The position numbers and the translations under genes are program-made. Source: Chrysopilus asiliformis (taxonomy: Eukaryota; Arthropoda; Insecta; Diptera; Rhagionidae). From it: a stretch of DNA of 64,000 bases. The notes under the pieces were generated by a model that saw only the letters and a program-made list of their open reading frames with translations, was not told the DNA's origin and made no database searches. Shown one piece after another: positions 23,259-34,960 of the stretch (its first letter is position 1; every line of letters begins with the position of its first letter). The stretch spans positions 111,987,324 through 112,051,323 of the forward strand of contig OZ035960.1 in NCBI GenBank assembly GCA_964034945.1. The letters are read 5' to 3'.

Positions 23259-23897
23259 CGAGCCATGCTCGTCGATCTCAAAATCCTCCTTCTGCCTCTG
23301 TCTCTGAGTAATTGAATCCGATTGTAATTGCAACATGATTCGTATAATGAGGTTCAGGGGACTTGATCGTTTTGTAATTACTATTTATCGCTGCCGATAG
23401 ATATCTAAAAAGTGATATTTTTAGAATGCACATCGAAAAACCTTACTCCCTAGCAATATTGCGAATTTTCATTAAGATACCTTCACGTAATTCGAAGACA
23501 CCAGACTAGGGGTATCGAGGGGAGGGAAAAGTTAGGTTTGTAGTGGTTAGATGGAAAGCCCTTAGCCCCCTTAGTAATTCTGTAAAGTTTCATTGAAATC
23601 GGACCACCAAATTCGAAGATACCAGGCGAGGGGTATCGAGGGGAGGGAAAAGTTAGGTTTGTAGTGAAAAAATCGAAAGCCCTTAGCCCCTAGAGTAATA
23701 CTGTAAAGTTTCATTAAAATCGGACCACCCAATTCGAAGATAACAGGCGAGGGGTATCGAGGGGAATTTTCTCAGATGTGAGACCTATCTAAATCGGTTT
23801 TTTGTCCCCGAAAATCCCTAACCCCCAAGTTTGGTGAAAATCGTTAGGCGGGTTTTCGAGATCGTTGTGCAAACATTCCTCGTATTATATTATAGGA
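23259..23897 (-). mobile_element. Non-autonomous Helitron, family B copy 1
   Basis: Read on the minus strand it begins TCCTATAATATAATACGAGG after an A and ends at a GC hairpin (ccgagcatggctcgg) followed by 'tcttcctgg'. The interior holds nearly three tandem units of about 122 bp (attcgaagataccaggcgag ... ggtatcgaggggagggaaaa). The copy at 37014-37657 has the same layout. The 3' end is not a clean CTRR in both copies, so its exact boundary is uncertain. Confidence 0.75.
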
Positions 23898-24099
23898 TAG
23901 GATAGGATTGATAAGACCAAAAAGCCGCAACAAAATTGCTCCAATGGTTCAATTGCTAGCAGAAGAGTAGTTGACGAGAAGGGGAGGGGCAGATTTTAGT
24001 GGGAGAAAACTTTCCTTGCGAGAAAATTTACCTAAATGCGCGAACTGCCTGAAAATGGCTCCAAGGGTTAAGGAGATAGCAGGAGAGGGGTTGGTAAGA

Positions 24100-24311
24100 A
24101 TAAAGAGAGACATACAGATATATTGCTTTGTAATCAGAGTTACATAAGTGACTCCGATGACAAAGCAATGTAAAAAAAACTTCAAGCCAATACACTTCCA
24201 CTCATCCTTGAATAAAAAAATTTTCAAAGATGAGTGGATTTGTGTCAAAATTAGATTACAAGATTTAACCTTGACAAACAAATAAAAAGATAGACAAAAA
24301 AGCAAACTAAA
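24100..24311 (-). repeat. R4 repeat fragment, minus orientation
   Basis: The inverse text reads 'tttgtcaaggttaaatcttg' and 'ctaattttgacacaaatcc', matching the left part of the repeats at 4868 and 10715. Non-coding. Confidence 0.55.
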
Positions 24312-24742
24312 TAAAAGCTGTTAAAATACGAGTTAATTGCTCTCTGTCTGAATGTTCCTCTGCCACTCAAAAACGACAGAACTGATTAATTTGAAATGTG
24401 GCATAATTATCCATTGGAAGCTGAATTCCACCATACGACTATTGGAAAGTGGGGTAAGGGAGTATAGTTGGGTGAAAGAATAGTTTACAATGCATGTTAC
24501 CTAATTTACAAAATTTGCATTTTTTACCCGATATCGTTGGGAAACTACGAAACTAATTGGCCTGGAATTTAGCATAGATATTTACCCGAGATCTGGTTTA
24601 TGAAAATCTGAGAATATGTTTGAGAAGTCAATTAAGAGGGTTTAAATTTTTTCCAACTTTCACTGTAATTCTCTAACTTGCAAACAATCGAAATTCGTAG
24701 GAATTTTACCTTTAAGCGAGCGAAGCTGGGTCCGAATTCTAG
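24312..24742 (+). mobile_element. Degraded Helitron, family A copy 3
   Basis: The family order is visible (cgagttaattgctctctgtc, ctcaaaaacgacagaactg, atttgaaatgtggcat) and the end 'gcgagcgaagctgggtccgaattCTAG' before T (24739-24742) is clear. The start is decayed. No coding. Confidence 0.65.
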
Positions 24743-27066
24743 TTTTATGATCATATTTTCAAGATATCCAATTCTTCAAGTCCCTCGCCCCTCATGTCCG
24801 AGATGTTACCCTACACCGTTCCAACACTATGGTTGTTTGTCTATTCGCAGTTCCGACATAAAGTAAATTTGAGTTAAAAACTTCAAATTTAGTAGAAACT
24901 TATTCACATTTTGCAATAAGTTAACATTACTAAAATACAACTCTGCAAGATTTTCGTATCTTTAAAAACTTAAGAAATCACTCACACGATTTGAAGTTTA
25001 TTATTGGTCAACATTTTTCCAATATCCTTCAATAAGAAACAAATTTTCCACTTAACTTTCCAAAAATGTCTGTTTATATTTCCAATAAATTATATAAAAA
25101 AAAATAAAAATAAATACTATAAACAGAATTTTATACTAAATGCGTAGGTAGAAAGTTTTCACTCATTCAGGAACCTGCCTTGAATTTTCCAGATATATTT
25201 TCCGTTCATTCTTCAACACATTTCATTTTCCACGTGACAGAATTGAACCCTCCCCGAAGAAAGAAACGTCTTTTCCGTAGCCGGAAGTATTTAAGAAGAA
25301 AATGTGATAAAAGCGATCAAGGGCAATTTTTTCCCTGACTGTGACTTCTTTAGTCCTTTTGCTTGGCCTTTTTTTGTTGTATTTTTTGATTGCCCAAACT
25401 TGAAGAGCTAATGGCTTTGAAGGCACTTTCTGGGCTATTTTGAGGCAATTTTATCTTGACCTTAAGAGAGTGTCTTTTTTTAATGTTGTAAAGTTTTTCT
25501 GGGATTTTTTTTTTCTTTTATACCTTTTTTTAATTAAGAGGGCTATCTTTTGTGGGGGTTGGCTGAGCGCTTTTTTAATATCAGTTTCTTGGTCCTTCGA
25601 CGTTTTTTTTTGTCCTCAAAGTAGATCGGTGGATGATGATTTTTAAGTTGGCCGATGTTCTTGTCGTCCCTAATGTGTAGGTAAAGCTGTCTTACATAGG
25701 GATAATAGCTTTGAAGTTCGTATTTTATTTTTACTTAATTTTATCACCCTCTAGCCGCACCATACTCACACTATGCGTCCTTCGGAATTGTTTTCTCACG
25801 GTTTTCGAAATGACAGGTTTTTTTTTTTGTTGAGTTTTTTTTCCACTCTGGTCTTGTCGTGTGGACTTTTTGGGGTGGTTTTGGCTTCAGGTGACAGTAA
25901 AGAAAAACGAAACCAAAGATAAAGAGCGAAAATATCTAACAATCCCAGCGGTAAAACGATTAGGTTCCCTCCTGGAAACTTTTATCAGAACAAAGACGTC
26001 GTTTTTGCTGATTTTTCCTTTACTGCCACAAAATTTTCTCTAACTCGATGCGGCTTTTTCCGTGTAAAAAGTATGAAAAAAAGAGGAGACTTTTTTTTTA
26101 CTCGTTTCATTTTAACTTGACGATCCCATCACTTGTAGAAAATTTGTACAGCAACAACCTAATTTCCTCGAGTCTATTCTATTCGAACCCCCGAAATTTC
26201 CTCTCGGGATTTTTTATTTCAACCCTCATTGATCCAATTTGATTTTCCAAACCACAGAGAAAAAAAACTCTGAAGCAGAAGTACGAAAGGCAAAGAGAAA
26301 AAATCGTTTCGTAATTTTTATTTTGCTGTGAATGAGCTGGGCTTATACTGTTTTTGGGGGTGGCTGAACGGAAAAGGGAAGGGCGGGTTGGAAAATGTTT
26401 AGAAAATTGCGGTTAAAGTATTATAATGGCTGATGTTGATTTTTATCTGTTTTGACACTAAAGTGATTGTGTGACTATGAGCTTCGGACGACTATGCTGA
26501 TGAAATTGAATTTCATTATGGTATTTTCACGAATATTCTGTTACTTGATACTAAAAGGTACAAAGATTCTAACACAATAATTACATCAACGAATGGGAAA
26601 ATTCGACAAAAGTACGACATTCTCATCATGCAAAAAGGAAGAACCAATCAAGTGTGAAAAATGTGATTAAATTTGGTCATGGTTTAGATAATGATGTCAT
26701 TAACATATAAATTACTTACCCACCATCGACAAAAATTCTGTGATTATTTAGTTAAGTAATTTGACCCAAGTTAAAATTTAAATTATTTAAAAATATTTGT
26801 AAGAAAAATAATTGTACAGACCTGTGCTTTGATATTTCGGAAAATACAATTTACTGGGGCATAATGTCGGTTTGAGGTGAATATTTAAAAAAAAAAGATT
26901 TTAATTAAAAAACTTTATCTACACTTCTCACAAAAATTTTAGGTTTTTAGTTAAGATTATAATAATACCTGAAGCGTTACTCTACTGTACTTGCGAAAAT
27001 CAAATTTAGCCGCATGTTAGTCAGAACAGTTCACTGACTAATGGCCCTAATCACAAAATGTTTTAA
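24743..27066. other. AT-rich stretch, no gene seen
   Basis: Many T-rich open frames occur here, but they are low-complexity and lack splice or start context. No repeat borders were recognised. Confidence 0.4.
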
Positions 27067-27070
27067 TTAA

Positions 27071-27288
27071 CACGTTCGTGACATTTACTTTTTCAACTTT
27101 TATTACATTTGGACATCGTGTACCACGGGTGGTACACTAGCGATTTGTTTTCTGGCGCTTGTGCGCCATCGGTGGTACACGGTGCGTGTTTTTATATTAC
27201 TTCCACAAAAATACTACCGCACTATTTACTCGCGCGGTTTTAAAAAACTGTACGTGTACCACTGGTGGTACACGATGTCACGAACGTG
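27071..27288. mobile_element. TTAA-flanked MITE (piggyBac type), 218 bp
   Basis: TTAA at 27067-27070 and 27289-27292 flank perfect 14-bp inverted repeats CACGTTCGTGACAT. Inside are palindromes GTGTACCAC-gg-GTGGTACAC (27118-27137) and CGTGTACCAC-tg-GTGGTACACG (27253-27274), the latter touching the right terminal repeat. A half-palindrome (ggtggtacac) lies at about 27171. No coding. The intact ends and perfect palindromes suggest a fairly young copy. Confidence 0.88.
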
Positions 27289-27499
27289 TTAATGTAAATT
27301 CTGACATTCCACAAAATTTTACATTTGATTCCAGTTTGAAATTAAAAAAAATCATTTGAAATTTTATTATAAACTTCAACCCCTAACCTTACTCCCCCCC
27401 CCCTTATCAACGCCCTTGGTTGTATATAAGGGATGTCTATCACTTGGCCGCATTGATGTCATACAAATATGAATAGCGTGGCAATCAATCTGTTAAGTA

Positions 27500-28290
27500 A
27501 GGTTTATCACATTGATTTTCTCGGAAACGGTTGAACACATCCGGGGTTTTTTACAATTTTCTCGAAAACGGTGGGTTATATTGAAAAATTTATAAAGGTA
27601 AAATGTGTTTAGAATAGGATTTTACATAAGTCATCCATAAATCAAAATCCAATCGGACCACTCCTTTCCCCTCTCCTTCACGCGCCTTGCATTCTACCTT
27701 AATGGCGGTGGGGAAAAGAATGTACAGTTCACTTCTATCTCGAAAACTATTGGCCCTACAAAAAAATTTTATTTAACCTTTTTTGTAGAGAATTTGTGGA
27801 GGAGCAATTCATCTGAACACAAAACATACGTACAGGCCATACAAAGCGAGATATTTACGATTTTTTTGACTTTTGACCTTGAATAATTGCAATTTCTCTG
27901 TGCGACGCATAGTTTGACGACTTGTATCTCGAAAACTGTTTGTCCTACAAGAAAAATGTATTTAACCTTTTTTGTAGAGAATTTTATTGTGATTAATTCA
28001 TCTGAACCTCAAAAAGACGTACAACCCGTACAAAGTGAGATAAACGTAAAAAACTGATTTTTTGGACCTTTTACCTTGAATAACTCACGACGCCGGCGCA
28101 ATTTTGGAATGGACTTTTGGGACGTTGTTTGTTATGTCAAAATAAAGGTCTGTGCAAAAATCCAGTTAACTAGGATTTTTTAAGAGGTTCTTGCTTTTTT
28201 TCGCCTAATTTTCCTGTATTATAGAGTATTTGACGATTGTCCCCTGGAAATTATAACTTTTCTTATGTTACTTAAAACATTTCAAAAAAA
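27500..28290 (+). repeat. R1-type repeat with ~180-bp tandem units
   Basis: R1 landmarks flank the segment ('cgaaaacggtgggttatattg' near 27566; 'gagtatttgacgattgtccc' near 28226). Between them two diverged units of about 180 bp (27735-27900 and 27918-28085) share 'tctcgaaaact', 'aaccttttttgtagagaatt', 'attcatctgaac' and 'ttttgac/ttttacc'. Non-coding. Confidence 0.65.
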
Positions 28291-31200
28291 AAATAAAATT
28301 GCGTAATTTAATAAATTTTTCATTTAAAAGCCCAAAACACACCAAAAATTTAGTAGTTCTACGAAAATCTCTCATTAAAATATTATTTACTAAAAATAAC
28401 AAGTCAATGGTTTTCGCTATAAAATTCTGATGATCTACCATTAACAGCGAAACAGTAAGAAGCTTAAAAATTACATAGAAATCATGTTCTAAAACTCGCT
28501 ATATTCGTTTTTTTTCTATTTCACAACCATAATGTCTAGACGTGAATGGGCGATTGGAGACTGATGAAATTTTTCCCTTTGTTAGTATTTCAAAAGTAAA
28601 AAGTGATTATCTAAGGAGAAGAAAAGCTGAAAATGGAAGATAAATGCTTTGTAATATTGTCTCATTTTGCTGGTTTTCTTGTATACCAAGAAGAAATTAA
28701 AAATTAAAAAGTCTTTGTTGAGGATTTTCATATTTTCCCAAAGCACACTTTTCCACCCAGTATTGGAAATCTACTTCAAAAACGATCGGCCATGTGTTGG
28801 TGAAAATCTTCTATTTGACTTTTCTTCTATTTTCCCAATATACGTGGGGGTATTTGCATACGCATTTTCTACACATAAAAAAATACACTCGCGTTGTAAA
28901 ACCTGTAAGAAGGCATTCTATACTCAGCAAAATGTTCAATAAAATTGAGTTTAGTCGACCTGACAATCAAATTTTTCTCTTCAGTTTCCTTTTTTTATTT
29001 TTCATTTTTTTTTTGTCTACACATTTTGTATTTTTTCTTTTCAGTTTTTTTTTTTAATAAAACCAAGAGCTAACAAAAGATGGTTGTGTATAATATAAGG
29101 TTATTCCAGGGAAAACATACATTCAGAAATTTTTATGACAGATAAACCAATTTTTCTTTTGCCTTGATTGGCAGCAAAATCAATCACAATTGTGGAAAAG
29201 AGGCTTGTCAATCTTTATTTTATGTAAACATCATTCAGTTATTCTTTCATTTTGTATTTATTTGTTGGAAAATACAAAGAAAAGGGGGAGTCTGAGAAAA
29301 AATCGTTTTGTTATTTTTTATGGAATTTCCATTTGTTTCATTGGATTTTATTCTCCATTTCTTTGCATTCGAGAATGAGAAAATTTAGGTTAAAGTACCA
29401 ATTATATTATCAGATTGAATATTTATTCATATTTTTACTTTTCCACCTGATACCAAAACAAAAACAAGAACAGAAAAAAAACTTTGTGTAAATAAATTGT
29501 TTTTCTGGAACCTTTAATGATGATGTCAATCGAATTGGGAATTATTCCGAGTTATGACAAATTGATTTTGTAATCTCGATTTGAAAATTTAACGAAACGG
29601 ATAAACAGTGGGTTATAAAGTCGATAAACACACTATTGGGAGTAATAGAAAGGGCTACGTTGTGTAAGGACTTTAATTGATAAATAATTTTCTGTCTAGA
29701 CGGAAATATTGTTCCCTAGGAATTTTTATGTAAAATGTGTGCTGTTGTTAACTTCGATTTGGACAAATATTCATGAAACAATTGTATTTTGATCTCCTAA
29801 CTTTAAGTGAATTGTTCAAGGATCGATGACCAATTTCTGACAGGAAAGATTGGAGCGCATAATTTGGAGTTGAAAAACTAATTGAAAACCGTGTGTTCAC
29901 AAATAAAGAAAAAAACTTTGTGTACCCCTAAAGAAATTTTTTGACAAAAATTAAAAACCGAATAACCAAAAGAATTATCGTTTTAAACAATTGGAAAACT
30001 GAATAGATATAAATCCCAAAATTTTCAAAACCCAAAACAGCATCCAATGATCAATTCTAATTTTCTAAAATCGCTCTTAAAGTCAATCGCATATTTGTAA
30101 GAAAATTTGAAAATATCCGGAATTGAGGTAAATTGCGGTGTTCCGAGAAAATGGAAAACTTTTCTTATGAATGCTCGCAGTAACACTTTCGAAAAAGCAA
30201 AATGAGGAAATCCATTCTGGAAGCACCCCCACATTGCTCCTAAAGTCTACAAGCAAACAGCCCTTTTCCGTATTTGGAGGCGTAAAACCAACCGAGCTAA
30301 AAGATTACATACAAAACTTTGTCCTGTCGTACAACCGAAGGGAAACGCAAAATTCTTCACTTTATCGTCGGTGTGACTGGCCCCGAAGTTAAGCAAAAAT
30401 CCCTACAAAATCAAGATGAAGGCAAAAAAAAAGAACTTTCCCCTGAATAAACTTTATAAATATATAATACTTGAATTGCTAAGCACATAATCAAAAAAAA
30501 AAAAAAAAGGAAAAACAAATTTTTGTAACAAAAATAAAAATTGAGAAACATCCGAAGAAAAGGGAACTCATTCTATTTCTTCGTTTCTTTTTTTAGTTTT
30601 CTTCTTTTTTTTTTTGGCTCCTGCTTCCTGACTCTAAGAGTTTTTCTGTTTTTTTGCTTGTGATTTTGAATATCCTTGCGTTCATTCCATCCCACATCCC
30701 GTTTAGAGTGAATTGCTCGGTTTTACCAACTGAATGTTTCGGATACGAAACGCTTTTAGCTTTATATCGTTTATAACGAAAAGTATTTTCCGAGTGTCTG
30801 CTAAACAAACATTGAAATACTTAAATGGGTTTATGGATGCCTTTTAGAAGGATATGAAATAATATATTCACACATACAGCACTCAAGCCGGAGGGATGTG
30901 GTGAGGAGGGTGAAGGAAAACCCATCTTAGCCCGAAACCAACGACAAGAATCCCAGACGGCACAAAAAAAAACGTCTACGCTAAAGAAGATGTTGAATTT
31001 GGGAGTTTTTGTGTATTGGGGGAAGGATAATTCCTACAAACTTGTTTCAATCTTTTATGTGCCAGAGACGAAAAGCGAATAAAGGGCAAAGGACCTTATG
31101 GGAATCGTGAGTGTGAGAAGGGTAAAATGAACATTGATATCACCACTTAAAGAAATATTAATTTAGTCGGTAATCGAGTGTGATGGGAACCCTTTCTAAA

Positions 31201-31574
31201 TAGTATGACTTTCTAATAAAATATCATACGTGTACGAGGATCACGTTGTAAATTCGTTAGTTGTATTACATTTCAGTTAAAGGACTTTAAGGACTAACTC
31301 AAATGGTTTAAAGGAGCAAAAGTAAAATTTGATTTTTTTGATCAGATTTTAAACATACTGATTTATTTGGGATTCTTCAATTAATTGAAATTAGTGAACG
31401 TTTTTTAAACTATGCGTTTTTTGAATATTTCTATGCGTTTTTTGAGTATTTTTGAGTATTTCCGCCGTCAAATGGAGTTTTTTTTTCTTGTTCTGGAGCT
31501 ATGCAGAGCTTTCTAAAACAACGTTATTCATTCAAACCACTACGCCATGAAATTATCGTGTGCAAAAACTTTTA
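28291..31574. other. AT-rich stretch, no defensible gene
   Basis: Numerous short open frames in T-rich sequence. One at 30171-30392 (+, 73 codons from an ATG) has more balanced composition and a basic C-terminal end, but no family, intron or promoter signal could be recognised, so it is not called. A pure A tract lies near 30495. Confidence 0.35.
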
Positions 31575-32256
31575 CCCTTGGAGCACAATGAACGCAACCA
31601 AGGCGCAACTAAGGACGCTTCGAACTGTCACGCAACGCAGTTCAGGAGCGGTTGAGCACAATAGAAGCGTTGTCTGTTGCGTTGTGAGATAAACACAGAA
31701 AAATTAAAAGTGAACTAAAGTAGAAAAATATATAAAAAATGGATAATTTTGAAACGATAATTTGCTTTGTTGGTCTTTATCTTTGTTATTTGTATGTTAT
31801 TCCACTAAAGCCTAAACCACAATTACGCATGCGTGCGTGCGGAATTATTTAGTTCTGGCATCTAGTAGTTGTCACCGCGTCTAAAAGTAGTGACTGAGCC
31901 TATTCTACGCGGCACGGACGCGGCAACGCGTCTGAGCAACGTGCAATTATACATTTACTCATATAAATGCGTAGTTTTTACTTTCACCGCGTGGGTGCCG
32001 CACGCACGCACGCGTAATTGTGGTTTAAGCTTAAGGCTATCAATTTTTCCTCGAACGACATTACCCCAATCTCACTTTATGAACTCTCAACGCAGACTTG
32101 TTGCGTTAAAGTTCAAAGTTTGGCAACTTTTGCGTCGATTATTGCGTTCAATGCGTTCACTGTGCTCACTCAAAAGCATTTCTGTGAAATAAACTCGTAA
32201 GTGACATTTGGATGCGTGATGGTTGCGACTTGGTTGCGTTCATTGTGCTCCAAGGG
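31575..32256. mobile_element. TTA-flanked TIR element with nested TIR element
   Basis: TTA lies on both sides of 682 bp. The ends CCCTTGGAGCACAATGAACG and its inverse extend to about 37 bp of inverted repeat with few differences. The TTA duplication fits PIF/Harbinger. A second inverted-repeat element lies inside at 31808-32032. No transposase coding is visible; open frames inside are GC-skewed by 'acgcg' repeats and look spurious. Confidence 0.8.
31808..32032. mobile_element. Inner TIR element, AAACCACAATTACGC ends
   Basis: The left end 'aaaccacaattacgc' followed by 'gcgtgcgtgcgg' and the right inverse 'ccgcacgcacgcacgcgtaa' give about 28 bp of inverted repeat. The repeat can be extended outward a few bases (aagcYt), so the exact border and target duplication are unclear. 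It lies wholly inside the 31575 element. Confidence 0.65.
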
Positions 32257-32745
32257 TTAGTCTCTTTCACCACACGAATGAATTACACAAATGATTTGTT
32301 TTTGAATTTCGACTAACTGCAAGTTAAACTTTTCTTTTTATTGAAAAAAAAGGATGTGCGACCGGTTGTAGGTAACAAAAAAGGATGTTCCCCTGTAACT
32401 TTTGAACCCCTCAACGGAGAACATTGAACCAATCTGCGTTGGAATGCTTGAGATGACGCATATTGCAGTATAAATCCCCGCCCCCCCCCCCCCCCCTGGC
32501 ACTCTCACCGACTATATCGTAAACCAGTCATCGGATTTTCATGGGGTTTCCTCAATTGGATAGAACATTCCTTAGAAAATACATATCACAAAAAAAATTG
32601 CCCTTCCTACCCCTTCGTCTTCCCGTGGGTTTTTTATCATCGTTTTCTCTTTAAAGCTTTTTTTTCTGACAAATCGCAAATTTTTCGAATTTTGTAAATT
32701 CTCTTTTTATACCCGTATGGTGAAACCAAAGGGTATATTAACTTT

Positions 32746-33435
32746 GCCTTACCGTTTGTAACGCCAAGATCCCGTCATCACACACAAAAATGAATTACAC
32801 CAGTGTGTTTAGAATGATAAAAATGATTAATTTTTGCATGTCTGTCCGTCCGTCCGTCCGTCCGTCTGTCCGTCGGTCTGTCCGTCGGTCTATCCGTCCG
32901 TCTGTCCGTCCGTCCGTCCGTCCGTCTGTCCGTCCGTCCGTCTGTCCGTCCGTCTGTCCGTCCGTCTATCCGTCCGTTCGTCCGTTCATCTGTCCGTCTG
33001 TCTGTCTGTCTGTCCGTCTGTCTGTCTGTCCGTCCGTCTGTGGCGCGGATTGCGGGCGCACGGATTGAGCTACAGACTTGAAATTTGGCACAGGTCCGTT
33101 TTTCGTAAAATGCAAGGTTAAGTTCGTTAAAGGGCAACAATGGACTATTAGGGGGGTACCCCCCATACGAACGAAATCGTTTTTTGTGAATATCTCAAAA
33201 ACGGTGCATCTTATCAAAAAAGTGCAAGAACAAAAGTTATTTAGGATATGATTCTACATAAAACTCCCATACATCAAAATCCGATTGGAATAAATTTTAA
33301 AAAATCTTATTGGAAAATTTGACTTCAAAGTGGAATTTTGATAAAACTGTTCGCCGTTCACTTAAACTTCGAACAATGCCATATCACCATATGGGTTTTC
33401 ATAATTGCCAGATTGGCAATTATAGCTTTTGTTAT
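32746..33435 (+). repeat. R3 repeat, longer copy
   Basis: It starts 'actttgccttaccgtttgta' after 'agggtatatta', carries the (GTCC)n array, then 'ttgagctacagacttgaaat', 'ggtaccccccatacgaacg', 'aacggtgcatcttatcaaaa', and ends 'gccagattggcaattatagc'. The layout resembles dipteran unclassified repeats. Its partner copy at 12263 has lost the middle. Confidence 0.75.
32838..33045. repeat. (GTCC)n array with GTCT variants
   Basis: About 200 bp of tetranucleotide GTCC with GTCT, GTCG and GTTC variants, internal to the R3 repeat. Both strands stay open and give Ser-Val-Arg-Pro or Thr-Asp-Gly-Arg repeats, which are artefacts. Confidence 0.9.
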
Positions 33436-33709
33436 GTTTTTTAATTATCCCAACACTTGTTCATAAAATATGTTACATAAATTTTCGTATTTCGTGAAAA
33501 TGCAGAAAAATCGCTTTTTTATCTTGATATTTACCAAAATTACTTTTCAATGACATCTGATTTTGGAGCAATTTAGTATCCATTACGATTAATCTTGTTA
33601 CTGAATGTAACCAAAGGTCAAATAATTAAAAAACAATTTCCGCTTCACGAACCAAATTCAGCTAGACAGATTTTCTTTTTACCCAGTAAGTTTTAGTTAA
33701 ATTCCAAAA

Positions 33710-34644
33710 ATGATAAAAACACAACATATTCTTCTGTGGCTTGCGATTAATATCAATTTTTTTGTAAAATTTTGTACATACATGCAAAGCTCGATTTACG
33801 CAAATGCTCGATTTACGCAAATGCTCGAAATACGCGCAAGAAAAAATATTTCTCTTTATATAAATAAAAGTTGCGACGAAAAATTAATTAAATTCCAACA
33901 AATGCGTAATCATGTATTCCCAGCATGTTTTTTGTGAGATTCGATTGTTGCAATCTCGCGATTTGTGCAACTGACTTAAATTTTACGCAGTTAATAATTC
34001 GAGCTTTACCTGTATTTTCAAAAAAAAAAATTTTTTTTGTGATTTATGTTTTCTTTTAAGGCAAGTACAGGTCATAAAATGGAACTGACAGAATTCAGCT
34101 GCAAATTTAATACCAGATTTAGTACACAACATTCATGTTCTGCACATACCATTCGACAAGGAAATCGTGTAATAAACTTTTACTCCCATTTCAAGGAACC
34201 TTTAACAACTCTTTACGTATGAAAATGCTCTTATCATACTTTATTTCCAGCGAGTAAACATTCTTTATTTAAGATAAAAGTTATTTTCTACCGAAAAGTC
34301 AATTCAAAGTATCAACCATGGAAGGTAAATGTTGGAGACGATTTGTGTAAACTTTTTGCTGGTGAGGGGCATTTAGCTATTCTGGCAATTGCTGCAAGAC
34401 AGTTGCAAACATATTGTCCTAAATGTGCAAAATGTCCATTAGAAGTAAGTAAAAGAATTTTTAAAAAAAATATTTGGTTGAAATATATTTCCAGGGAAAT
34501 GTGACGGTATCGAATTTTCCGCTGCCTTATGTCCTTATACCACCGGTAATATCTAAAGGGGCCTTCAGAACTGATGCAATTCTGCTTAACATACACAAAA
34601 ATTTAACTTATTTCAGTGTATCTAGTTTTATTAAAATTGTATGA
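33710..34644 (+). CDS. Secreted DUF1091-family protein, four exons
   Basis: Exons 33710-33763, 34061-34216, 34274-34444 and 34495-34644 join to 176 residues with a TGA stop. All three introns are phase 0: gtaaaa...ttttaag (297 nt), gtatga...atttaag (57 nt) and gtaagt...ttccag (50 nt). Exon 1 is a signal peptide (MIKTQHILLWLAININFF). The mature part has Cys32, Cys44, Cys95, Cys118, Cys121 and Cys124. It shows the family order: SCKFN near 31, IRQGNRVIN near 49, FYRKVNSKYQPW near 75, then DDLC near 92, YCPKCAKCP near 117 and a C-terminal FIKIV. From memory of the family, this matches insect DUF1091 (MD-2-related-like) secreted proteins of about 170-190 residues; function is poorly known and ligand binding is only inferred. 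The choice of the 57-nt second intron rests on it restoring frame and family text; the nearer AG at 34250 would shift frame. The signal-peptide exon is the least certain part. Confidence 0.78.
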
Positions 34645-34684
34645 ATTATCCTGTTTAAAAAAATTAGCAATGAGCATATTAAAA

Positions 34685-34690
34685 AATAAA
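34685..34690 (+). terminator. Candidate poly(A) signal AATAAA
   Basis: AATAAA lies 41 bases after the stop codon of the DUF1091-like gene, a normal distance for an insect 3' UTR. In such AT-rich DNA the hexamer is common, so support comes only from position. Confidence 0.4.
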
Positions 34691-34719
34691 AAGATATGCT
34701 ATTTTCACGGCAGAAAAGC

Positions 34720-34960
34720 CTACTTTCCGTTATTTCAAGATTTTTTTGAAAAACCAAATATGTTCAGAATAGCCAAGTGGAAATGTCCACTTGTGTATGA
34801 ATACATCAAAAGTCAATTGGACCACTCCTTCTCCCCTCCCCTATACAAATATTTTTTTTTTTTAATTTTCCTGTCCTCATATAGAGTAGTTGACAATAGC
34901 CCCCCTGACAATTGTAGTTTTTCTTACATATCGTACGGAAGAATTCACTGACATTCCCAA
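34720..34960 (+). repeat. R1 repeat fragment
   Basis: Landmarks 'gtatgaatacatcaaaagtc', 'ttggaccactccttctcccc', 'cctcatatagagtagttgac' and 'aattgtagtttttcttac' belong to the R1 right-hand part. Non-coding. Confidence 0.6.

Noticed and set aside
30171..30392. 73-codon ATG frame with balanced composition
   Set aside because: No domain, promoter, intron or repeat context; not distinguishable from chance among many frames of this length.
32778..33140. Thr-Asp-Arg-Gly repeat frames resembling low-complexity proteins
   Set aside because: Translation of the (GTCC)n array of repeat R3 on both strands.
34217..34250. 34-nt second intron for the DUF1091-like gene
   Set aside because: Using the AG at 34250 shifts the frame to an early stop; the AG at 34273 keeps the frame and the family text.
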